Assembly (NCBI GenBank): GCA_018292915.2
Contig: JACVVK020000054.1
Location: 156,001 to 220,000 of the forward strand
Reading direction: 5' to 3'
Length of the DNA stretch: 64,000 bases
Origin: Batillaria attramentaria
Lineage: Eukaryota > Mollusca > Gastropoda > Batillariidae
Position 1 is the first letter of the stretch, and every line of letters starts with the position of its first letter. Of this stretch, positions 25,373 through 37,228 are shown piece after piece. Under the pieces are notes generated by a model. It worked only from the letters and a program-made list of their open reading frames with translations. It had not been told where the DNA came from and ran no database searches. The position numbers and the translations under genes were made by a program.

Positions 25373-25955
25373 GCTTTCGTCCGTCGCAGCAACGGCAGAC
25401 AAGATACGTGATATGTGTTGCGTTGTGTATTCTGTACCTAGATCGCAGTCAGTGAGTTACGTGACAGTCTATTTATGTTTGTAAACAAACTACAAAGAAT
25501 GTGTCGCATGAACAGTAATGTACTTAAACATGAGTAACGCCTCATGCGTCATTCGACAAGTTTCGTATTGGGATGGTAGGCGGTGAAGGCTGGATGATGC
25601 AATCGCTGTCTATATTGACAGGTCCTTGCCCTTGCCGATTGACGTGGACCATTTGTTGGCGGTGTGCCAGTTTCAATGAACGTTAAACTTTACCGTGTGA
25701 CGTGGTACGGACGCCGGGAGGTGTGGCAGGGGGCTCGACAGCGTGCGGGGCTCTGATTGGCTCTCACGCACACACCTCAATGTGGGCGATGTCGAGGGTC
25801 GTGAAGTTCGAAGCGGTCGCGTCCTGTTTAGGCTGTTTCCCCTTGAATAATGAACTGGTCCGCTATTGCAATCCGCAATTCCGCGAAATCAGTGCGAAAT
25901 TCCGCGACACATACTACCCTCAATCGCCCGCTTTTTACTCCTGGTTTTGTGTGTG

Positions 25956-26003
<48 letters not shown>

Positions 26004-27161
26004 TGGGGGGGGGGGGGCTAAAACAAATCACATATCGGCCTTCCACACCCCAGCCAGTCGGAGGGATTGCGGAAGAAAAATGATAAGATGGACCTTTGAA
26101 TCAAGTTATATAGCACATGGTCATGTCTATTTTTATGCAAGTGTCGGACCTGGAGTTGATCAGCCTGCCCTGCCTCTGGCCGGAACAAACAACAAACAAA
26201 ACAACTGTGGTCCGTGACTGGTACAAGTACGTCGATCCATAAGATAATTTTTCACTTAAAATGAGGACACGGAACCATTTTACTAAATTTTGACGAATCA
26301 TCGTGACGCAATGATTTTATACATTTGCCAGTGTTTCTCGACGATTTCTGAGCCCGGCGGCGTTCGGTGTAATCCCCAGCCCGTGTATCCCCAGCCACGT
26401 AGTACTACAGTACATGGGTCTGACCCTGTGACCTGACCGTGCGACCCGTACGCTTCGGCGGTCATCTGATAGTTTGTCACCTTGTCGTGCCGCCAAGGCC
26501 CATTTAAAAACATCAGATTTAGTTAGTTGGTAATTAGTGGTGAATCAATTCTATGCATTGTGTCCTGTCTTATCACTTTTAGTTTCCTCGTCTTATATTA
26601 GTTATACATCGTGAAGCTGCCTTTAAATATTAACCCTTTATTTTATTAAATTTTACATGCCCCTGAACAAAAAACAAATTTGTTCTTAATGGACACAATA
26701 AAGTCGTTTGAATTTGAATTAGATCGGAGTAGTCTGACGTTAGAAAGGGCAGAACCCACGCTAGCCTCGCAGAACCCACGCTAGCCTCGCATTCAGTTAA
26801 AACACCTTGGCACATGCATAAAATACAAATGACCACACAGTGTCCCCCCGCGCGCACGCGCATGTGTGTGTGTTGGTTCACGTTGACTGTACCGGTGTAG
26901 GATCCGGTCCGGTCCCCCCTCTGAAGTAGTCCCCCGGGGGACCAATTCGTGGCAAAAACTGCTCTATAATGGTCCCCCCTTAGACATCCAGCCTCGTTTT
27001 CGACTGGTCCCCCTGGGCGATTTTGGTCCCCCCTCGCATCCAAAATAGGCCCCCTCTCGAAGTGGTCCCCCTCTTTTCTAACCAATGTAGTCAGTATTTA
27101 TTTTTAACTTTATTGTTATAGTGTGTGTCAACTCAGTAGAAAACGTGACTCTGGATCTCTC

Positions 27162-27199
<38 letters not shown>

Positions 27200-27302
27200 C
27201 CCCCACACTTTCTCTCCTCCCCCCATCTCTCAAACACACACACACACACACATTATGCACGCACTCACGCACGCGTGCACACTCACTCACGCACGCACGC
27301 AC

Positions 27303-27380
<78 letters not shown>

Positions 27381-28334
27381 CTCTTTCGTTATATGTATAA
27401 TTATTTTCATTTTTGTACAGAGATGTTATTCAAGATGATCTTGAACTGGGTCAAGGTTACAGTGTCAAATCTAAACTTTTAAAAGTGATTTAACTTCGTA
27501 GATTTGCCGTTCTATGTAGCCTATACTTTTGTTTTTTATTTTCTCTTTTTTTTTGTGGGATGAGAAAACGGTCGCCACTAAAAAACAAAAGTATAGGCTA
27601 CATAGAACGGCAAATCTACGAAGTTAAATCACTTTTAAAAGTTTAGATTTGTTTTCTCTTTTTTTTTTTTTTTTGTGGGATGAGAAAACGGTCGCCACGC
27701 TTCTTGACACGTCACGTGACTCGTGTCAAACATCGCCACGCTTCTTGACACGTCACGTGACTCGTGTCAAACATGCCTATAATTATAAGTACACGACAAT
27801 TCATTCCGTCAACCAGTCTTCGTTTTTCATTGACTATCATCATGGACGACACTCTGTATGACAACGTGTTGAACTATTTGAAAAATGGCACTTACCCTCT
27901 GACCGCGAAAGGGGAAAACCGTGATGTGACTAAAGTTAAAAAGAGACAGTTGAGAAAGACTGCTGCAAAATACACAATTCGAGAGGATGTGCTCTACCAC
28001 GACGGAATCCTCGTGGCAAAGAGGAACCAGGTTCCAGAGATATTGCAAGAGTTTCATGACAACTATGTGAGCGGAGGACATTTGGGGATGAACAAGACTT
28101 ATAAGAAGGTGAGCACCCGTTTTTGTACTCCCAGTTTTAACAGGCTTTAGAATGGGAACGAGGTTTTGTGTGTTTCTGGTATGTCTGGTATAACCAACAC
28201 ATCGGATATAGCGGCCACTTTTGTCCTGGTGGACGTTATATCCGATGACTCCGTATATAACGTAAATTTTCCGGTATAGCCGATGTCTTCGGTATATAAC
28301 GGACATTTTCCGGATTGAAGACATTTCCTTTGCT

Positions 28335-28371
<37 letters not shown>

Positions 28372-31300
28372 ACACCCCCCCCCACACACACACACACACT
28401 GTTATCTACCAGTTATCTTTAAGACATAGTATTTATAAATATTTCATTACTCTTTTTTCTCTCTAGGTCTTGGAGCGTTACTTCTGGCATGGAATGAAAC
28501 AGGAGGTTGAAGACTACTGCAGATCATGCTGTGTGTGCCAGAACATGAACGCTTGCAGAAAGAAGCCAGCAGCACCGCTTCACCCCATCCCAGTGCCCAA
28601 AAAGAAGTGGAGCCTCGTTGGAATGGACATCATAGGACCTTTGCAGGTCACTGACAGAGGTAACCAGTACATTGTTGCCCTCACAGACCACTTTACAAAG
28701 TTTCCCGTTGCCAAGGCCATCCCGTGCAAGAGTTCAGAGGAAGTTGCCAGATTCATGTACGAAACCATCTGCATCTTTGGCGCGTTTGATTCCCTCATAA
28801 CTGACCAAGGCCGTGAGTTCATTAACTTTGCGCTTGATATTCTCACCGACCGTTTCAATATCAACCATCGCATTTCTTCGGCCTACCACCCTGAGACGAA
28901 CGGCCAACGGGAGAGGGACAATAGGACACTCAAAGACACTTTGGTAAAGATCACAGACAATGATGATTGGGATGAACTCTTGCCAGCAGCCCTGTTCGCC
29001 TACCGAACATCCGTTCACAAGTCTACACAGTTTTCACCCTTTTTGGCATTGTATGGTGAGCAGGCAAAACTACCATTTGACGTCACTGGTGATGCCAACG
29101 AGCAAGATCTGAACGAAGAAATCATGGACACTATGAAGGGGATTCACGAGGAAGTCAAGAACAAAATTGGTGAAAACATTTCAAGGGCGCAGAAGAAGCA
29201 GAAAGAGTACTATGACAGCAGGCGTGCATATGACCACGGGTTCCGCATCGGAGACAAAGTCTTAATCATCAATGCTGCACGAGTACACAGAATGGGAGGC
29301 AAGATGGCACCAAGATTCGTCGGGCCATATGAGGTCATAAGTGTGTTGCCGAAGGGTCGACTTCAACTGAAGAACACTAAAAGTGGGAAAAATACTGAAG
29401 AATCTCTACAATATCAGCAACGTCAAATTGTTCCATGATCGTACACAGGACAACGCTGACCCCTCCCATGCTCCACAGGCTGACCCCTCCTATCATCCAC
29501 AGGCTGACCCCTCCCATGCTCCACAGGCTGACCCCTCCTATCATCCACAGGCTGACCCCTCCCATGCTCCACAGGCTGACCCCTCCTATCATCCACAGGC
29601 TGACCCCTCCCATACTCCACAGGCTGACCCCTCCCATGCTCCACAGGCTGACCCCTCCTATCATCCACAGGCTGACCCCTCCTATCATCCACAGGCTGAC
29701 CCCTCCCATGCTCCACAGGCTGACCCCTCCTATCATCCACAGGCTGACCCCTCTTGCCAGCCGCCATTGAGAATGAAGTTCCACCCCGTTGATGGTGCCT
29801 GGCAAAAGGATCGGGCCTCCAGTTTGAATTTCCCCAGACTTTTCAGGCGGCACCCCTCAAGGGAAAGTGTTGAAGTTGACATTACGGCTACACCTCTCGA
29901 TAGCGTTAGCGTAAAAGGAGATGGGAATTGTTTTTTCCGGTCTGTGAGCTTTGTTGTTTTGGGGACTGAGTCGAAATATAAGGAATTCCGAAATATCATT
30001 TGCGATTGGATTGAAAAGAATGACAAACGCTTCTACGGAACGAGCGCACGTGAAAATTACGTCGCGACATCAAACATGAGAAACGACCGTACTTGGGCCA
30101 CCGAGGTTGAGATATTTGCTGCAGCCACCCTCTTGGACACGCCCGTGTATGTGTTCACAAGAGAGGCTCCAGGCCGACAACCTAGGTGGCTGAAATACGG
30201 GCCAGTTTGGCAATCGGCCCCATTGAAAACAGACAGAGCAATTTATATAATGAATCTTGGACATCACTTTGCTCCTGTTTTTTGTGTCACTCCTTAGACC
30301 AGAACTGTTAGTCTTCTGCTGTTTTTGTTGTTTCAAGCGTCATGATTTGAGACACTGGTACTCAGTCTTGACTGTCTACTTGAAGTACGCTGAAAGCCAA
30401 AGGTGGCAACTAGTTTTCATGTCATGGACACTTACTTAATTTTGAAGAAATATTTTTCTATGGCGTTGTATAGAAAATATTAGATACTTGGTCTTTGATG
30501 TTATTCTCTAAATGCTATTTCCAGTTTAAAAAAATTGACAGGAAATGTGGACTTTCATGCATTCGATGACGTTTCATGCAAAGACAGTACGGTAGAAGTT
30601 TGTTTTGTACTTTGCTATTGTTATTATTTTGCTCATTTCAGGACAAGATGTGCGATTAACAATTTATTAATTTACATTTATGTTGCGTTATAAAGTGCAC
30701 AGCGCTCTGGTTAACAATTTCTGTTGCAACTCTTTGCTATTCATTAACTGTTTCTTGTTTCATTTCTTGTTTCTTTGACACAGTTTGACTGGACATACCT
30801 TTTGAAATAAAGTTTTTCTTGTCAAAGAACGTAAATGTCTATTTCAGGTTTTGCTAGAGAGAGAGAGATAGAGAGTGGGGGGGGGGGGGGGAGAGAGAGA
30901 GAGAGAGAGAATATTGATTGACTTATTTATTTATTGTTTGAAATTCTAGTAATAATGTTTAGTATTCGGTACAACCATCTCATAAACAAAAACAAAAAAA
31001 AAAGAACCAATGCAAAAAAACAACTGAAAGAAACAAGAACCAACAACCAAACAAATATATCTCACACACACAAAAATAACAACAAGCACATAAATCGGGA
31101 AAAAAAAAGAAAAAAAAATGTTCCTATGGCCCTGTGCTTTTGGGGACAATAAAGTTTTGTAACAATAAAGTTAAAAATAAATACTGACATAGCTCTACAT
31201 TGGTTAGAAAAGAGGGGGACCAGTTCGAGAGGGGGCCTACTTTGGATGCGAGGGGGGACCAAAATCGCCCAGGGGGACCAGTCGAAAACGAGGCTGGATG

Positions 31301-32527
31301 TCTAAGGGGGGGACCATTATAGAGCAGTTTTTGCCACGAATTGGTCCCCCGGGGGACTACTTCAGAGGGGGGACCGGACCGGATGCTACACCGGTTTCTA
31401 GGGAAGTGGAGAAGGATCATGAGCTGTGTCCTGGACTGATCCTCATTCCGACCAGGCGGCACCCCATATTAAATGAAAATAAACATGCATACATACATGT
31501 ACATGCATAAGCCATAACGTTCCCGACACTTCCACCAGTCTTTGATAATGGACCAGTACTAATAGTAAGCTATGGCCTGCTCCATCCTCCGAGAAAGAAC
31601 GAAATGGATGTTACCTATGTGTTTGAGGCTGGGTCAGACTGTTAGGTGATTGCCGTTTTTGTATGTCTACAAGTATGAATTTACCCATTTTTTTAAGCGG
31701 AGCATACATAGATAATTATAATATAAAAGAAAAGGACTCAGATTTTCATTGGATTCAAAGTCCTGCTGGGCTTAAAATTGCCGGAAGTGTTGATTGCCAA
31801 GGAGGAGACAAGTGTGCAGCCAAAAATGTCGATACCCGAGTGCGTCAGAACGCAGTCTTTTGTCGACTTCAAATGACATGAAGCACGGCTGGGTACGGTC
31901 GTGTTGGCACAGCTAGGGCTGGATTATTGCCACGGTCATTGACAGTCTTGCTATTCACTGGTGTATGAAGGTATTCTTCACTTGGCTGACTACATGTATT
32001 TCGTCATAGCACCAAGGGGGCAATGGGGGCGTATGGCTGTCGCATACTGAGAAAAAAACGAAAACCTCTTGCTTTTCTGAAAAAATAAGTACACGTATTC
32101 ACATTGAGCCTCATGATACGTTTGTGCTTGTCACTTCAAGCGCAGACTTTCTGCGTGGGATTTTATTTAATTTCCCATGCTGATTAGTCATACCATGAGT
32201 GAATAAAGTGATGTCATATCTTATCTTATAAGTATAGCATAGTATTAGTAAAACCTGCATTGTTCCCTTTCAGTCTGTATCATTAAGTACAATGCGTCAG
32301 TATAATTATGTGCACATTGTATACTTATTTTGAAAATGTTGGGTTATGGGTAGTCATCGCTCTGGCAAGAAGACGGTTTAGTCCAGTGACAAAAGGTCGG
32401 GGTTATGGAGTTTAGCCCTGGGTTATAGTCTAACCTCGAACTAAACTAGCTCTTGGGTTAAATTTTCTGTTGTTTTTGGCTCCCTTGTGTAATAAAGAGA
32501 GTCTGTGTGTGTGTGTGTGTGTGTGTG

Positions 32528-32563
<36 letters not shown>

Positions 32564-35058
32564 CGCATTTCCAAAGTAAACCTTAACATTGGCATTTTCT
32601 CAGAATCTACAAACGGCAGAGGGTTCCTTTTGTCCTAGTCTGGGTTAGGCCTGTAGCCGTGGGTTAAATTAACCTCGAATTTTACATATGGTCCCAGGGC
32701 TGCAACCATATTGATGTCTGTTAGTGTTACTACAAACTGATTGCCCTGACACCTTTATTTCTGTTGCTCATGCTACGAATGTTCTTACCGTGCATCATGG
32801 TGCATCTGAGCATTACACCATCATGACTGACTCTTGTTGACCAAGAGATGTTAAACATACATTTTTGTGCTTGTTTCTGCAGGACCAGAAAACAACTGGT
32901 GTTTTGCTGTTTGCAGTTTTTGTGGCTGTAATCGGCAACTCCTTTCTTTATGGCTACAACATTGGTGTAGTCAACACGCCAGCACCAGTGAGTATATGGA
33001 CTATGAATATTCATTTTATACTATATGTTTGCCTCCTCGTTTGTTCTCTTTTATGGTGCCAGTACATGTATCAGCAGTACATAATAATAATAATAATAAT
33101 AATGAGTATTATATAGGCGCTTTACCCAATTTCATGAATCGGCTCAAAGCGCCGCGAACTGAACCCAACACGCACGCTGACGTGAATCACACACATTCTC
33201 TCACACATTGGACATAAACACATTACAATCACGTGGTGCGAAGGGTCAGCTCAGCTATTTAAATTTCGGAATTTAGAATTGCATTTATTTTTCAAATTTG
33301 GTGGGCTGAACATTTCCAAAGCAGAGGGGGAGGAAGCCGGAGTACCCGGAGAGAACCCCCGACGATCGGCCTGAATGAACGGTGCCACATACGAGAAGGA
33401 AAAATTCTTTGCCCCGAGTGGGACTCGAACCCCTGACCTCTCGCATTGGTGACAGGTCTCTTATCCACTAGACCACCGACCGCCCCATGTATCAGCAGTA
33501 GTAAAGAAAATTTTTAGAGTGTTCATGAAATGCTAAACTGAAAGCCCAGTAAGTGTTGACAGCAAAACAGCACCGGGTTGTGGGAATTTCTTTTCAAACA
33601 GTTTATCAGGTAGTGTGGAAAACATTTTTAATCATGCTCAGATTTATGACCTGTTTTAGTTTAACTATAGTTGAATATTAAATGAACTGACTTTAATAAT
33701 GATTTCTGGATGTTTGTGCAGATTATTCAGGCATTCTACAATAAGACTTATTATGAGCGTAGTGGTGGAGACTGGTCAGCTGTGGAGCAGTATGAAAAGT
33801 ATCTTGAAGCCTTTAAAAAGAATGGATCAGTCGCGGAATACTTGCCAACTACTACTGATGCTTCTGTCAGTTTCCCCAATGATTCAGCTCTTCCTCCCGA
33901 GGCCTTCGGTGTGGACATGGACAAGCTGCTTGAGAAATGGCAGATAGAAATTCTATGGGCAGCCACTGTGGCCCTGTTTGTGTTCTTCGGTATGATTGGT
34001 GCCTTCTCCTCAGCCAAAGTAGCTGACTATTTCGGCAGGTGAGTTAGCCATTTAGCCACGTAAATACTGTTTTGTGATTGAAAAATATATTAAATTATAC
34101 ATGTCTTTTAGGTGACTGTTCAGATTGTTGAAACTGTGATTGAAAATGAGTGTATTAGTACTACTACTTTTTTTTCATTTGTTGGAAACTATTGGCAATT
34201 ACTTGACAGGCATAGAGTGTGTTTTTTACCCAGCAAAAACCCACCATAAAAATGGTGTGTACATGTATGTAATCATAGTTGTAAAATACAGGATAGTAAT
34301 GATGCATGGGTATGCATGCAGATGATGAACAATTGTTCATGTGCTGAGCTTGTATTTCTCATACATAAGGATTATTACTCTGTCATTTACAGAAAGAAAG
34401 GGATGATCATCATCACCTTCATCATGTTCATTGCGGCTGTCCTTGGAGGCATCACTATACTTGCCAAAGCTCCTGAACTTCTCATGCTTTCACGTGTCTT
34501 TGTGGGCATGCACTCTGGTTAGTTGTGCTACCGTATTGCAATTTTCTTTTTTCAATATATTATGCAGTTTGTGATTTTGCCTGTGCTAAATATACCAGCA
34601 CATGTATTTGTTGTAAACTGCAACTGACTTACATACATGTTTCTGAGTTCTATACCAAAAGTAATCATCATAGAGATTCATAGAATAACCATCTCATCAA
34701 TATGTAGAGCTCTGTAATTTTCAACTTATTGCCAGGCAGTGCAAATGTGTTGCTGCTGTTTCCTGTTTTGTATTTTAGTCCCATTGTGTACTGTGAAACA
34801 TGATATTATTGTTAGTGCATTCAGCACTTCATGTTTGCTAACTTTGTGCTGTACTGTTTTTATTAGTACACTTGTCATGTATTCTTGCTGTTATCCTTCT
34901 GCTTGATCGTTCTTCAGGTCTCAATATATCACTGTGTCCCCTGTACCTGGCTGAGATCTCGCCCAAAAAGATACGTGGTGCAATCGGCACCTGCCACCAG
35001 CTCGCAATCACTATTGGCATTCTCTTCGCCCAGATTCTGGGCCTGCGAGAACTGCTAG

Positions 35059-35130
<72 letters not shown>

Positions 35131-37148
35131 TGTTGTTATTACTGTAAATAAAATAATTCTTTACATTTGATCATTGTGTGCCTGACAGGTACTGAGAGTT
35201 TGTGGCCCTTGCTGTTTGCATTCAACGCTGTGCCATCCATTCTGTGTCTGGTGGCCATGCCATTCTGTCCTGAAAGCCCGCGATTCCTGCTCATCAAACA
35301 AGGAAAAGAGGAAGAGGCTCGCAAAGGTTTGTCTTTTTTTCTTGTCTTTTTTTCATGTGTTCACATGTTTTTGTCCTTTTCACTTGTTTTTCGGTAGTGC
35401 TCTGCTCTTTCAGGCATCTCGAATGTGACTAAGGTCTCTTTCAGGATTGTATCTGCATGTTGTTGATTGTGTTACAGTGATGGTTCGTCTGAGGGGCACG
35501 CACAATGTGGAGGAAGAGATGGAGGAGATGCGTGTGGAGGCGAGGAAGACAGTTGGTGTGGTAAACTTCACCATCAAACAACTGGTCACCTCCCCTGCCC
35601 TCAAGCTGCCCGTCATTATTGCTTGCCTTGTCCAGGTCACGCAACAATGGTCTGGCATCAATGCTGTAAGTTCTGTGTGTTTTTTGTTGTTTTATGGTTG
35701 TTTTGGGGCTTGTTTTTTGTTATTGTTGATGATGTAACTATTTTGGGGGTGAGCAGTGGTTCAGTAGATATTAGTACTAGTACATTAAACTTCAGCAGGT
35801 GTGTTATCTGCTGGCTGTCACCACTATCATATGGTGAATCGTGGGTTCAACTTCAGGTCAAACATTGAGACTTGATACATCATGTAACACGTACCTTTTT
35901 TTTTCTTTTTTTTTCACCTGACTTCCAAGCTCTATTCATTGGGGAATGTTAATGCTTGTTTTTGGTCCACGATGGACGCAACTGAACATGGAAGTTTTTA
36001 AACAAGTAAATGCCCATCAGAGTAGCCACTGCTACGTACAGCACAGTGTAGAAAGAAATGTGTCCAGTGCACAGTGTCCACTGTCAGAAATGGCCCACAC
36101 ATGTAAGAGATCATATAGGTTTAAAGCAACACTGTGAAGAGATCTAGGCTTTCAGTGTGCTGTGCTGATGGGAGCAGCCAAGGTACATGTTTTTAGCTGG
36201 GACAGTTGGTAATAGCATGCTGCAAACTGAGCTGTACTGATATTGGCTGTGTGTTGCAGGTGATGTCCTACTCCACCTTCATCTTCGCCCAGGCCAAAGT
36301 TCCAGAGGAGTTCATCGGCTACATCATCTTGGGCACTGGTACCATCAATGTTCTGTGCACAGTGATCGCTGTAAGCATCAGTCTTACACCAACACTTTAA
36401 ATCATAATTCCAATTATAGTCGTGATTATAATTCAAATTTTAGTTATAATGCCAATTACATGTACAACTGGAATTAAAATGATAATTTGAATTATAACTC
36501 CAGTTATAATTCCAATTCCAGTCTTACACACAACACAACAATTGTAATTCCAATTTGAACACATGGACTTCTCTCAAACATTGAATGAAATTTGAATGAA
36601 AGGGATGTTTTGTAGTATATAACACACCATTATTGCAGTAAGTGACTTGGGTTAGAAACTTTGTAGCTGGTAATTTGACGTCAGTGATTTTAGTCCATTC
36701 TACAGTGCAGCTTGTGCCATTGAGTAAATATTTTGAAATAATTTAATCATGCAGTAGTCAGTGAGAATTGAAGAGAAGTATTCCTTCAGAGTTGCTGGGC
36801 TTGTTCTCACAAACTGTAAATGCAGGGCTGCCACTCTTCCTCCTGTGGCCGGATTTCCGGCTTTTTGAACCGGCTGTGAAGAGCTTACCGGCTTTTTAAA
36901 ACGTTTTATGGCTTCTTCTTTTTTTTGCCCCAAAATCGCGAGTCTGTGTCTATCGTTGGACCGCTGGCCTTCCCGGGTAAGGTGCATTTTGCGCCTCATA
37001 TTCAGGGCTGCCACTCTTCCTGCTGTGGCAGGATTTCCTGCTTTTTTAGCCTGCTGTGAAGAGCTTTCCTGATTTTTGAACCGGCTGTGAAGAGCTTTCT
37101 GGCTTTTTAAAGCGTTTTCTGGCTTTTTCGCGAGTCTGTGTCTACCAG

Positions 37149-37228
<80 letters not shown>

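Larger units (their letters stand above)
19588..26891 (+). other. GLUT intron 1, part before the Ginger1 element
   Basis: Non-coding intron DNA. It holds AC, GT and TTGA microsatellites, a 61-bp tandem repeat and a possible LINE 3' end, listed separately. I see no other gene in it. Frames of up to 171 codons here are produced by microsatellites. Confidence 0.6.
26896..31390 (+). mobile_element. full-length Ginger1 DNA transposon, 4495 bp
   Basis: A cut-and-paste DNA transposon in GLUT intron 1, same strand as the host gene. The ends are inverted repeats of about 225 bp: left 26896-27120 starts TGTAGGATCCGGTCCGG, right 31158-31390 read on the minus strand starts TGTAGCATCCGGTCCGG. CCGG target duplications lie at 26892-26895 and 31391-31394. 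Inside is a two-exon gene for a Gypsy-integrase-like DD35E transposase with a GPY motif, followed by a Pro-rich repeat and an OTU cysteine-protease domain. Terminal-repeat length, CCGG duplication, GPY motif and OTU extension are the published diagnostic set for the Ginger1 group. No reverse transcriptase or LTR is present. The left and right ends differ by few changes, so insertion is fairly recent. Confidence 0.93.
31395..32882 (+). other. GLUT intron 1, part after the Ginger1 element
   Basis: Non-coding. It contains the decayed hAT-like MITE copy at 32393-32696 and its GT/CTGT tract. It ends in the acceptor TTTCTGCAG before exon 2. Confidence 0.75.

Noticed and set aside
25702..26217. A 171-codon frame
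   Set aside because: Its middle is a GT microsatellite plus G run and no domain is seen on either side.
26630..27085. A 151-codon minus-strand frame
   Set aside because: It spans the flank and the left Ginger1 terminal repeat, so it is not a host gene.
29377..29853. Long minus-strand and alternative-frame ORFs
   Set aside because: They are shadows of the 24-bp coding minisatellite.
27842..30297. A Gypsy LTR retrotransposon
   Set aside because: The integrase resembles Gypsy, but there is no reverse transcriptase, protease or LTR. The ends are inverted, the target duplication is CCGG and an OTU domain follows, all pointing to Ginger1.
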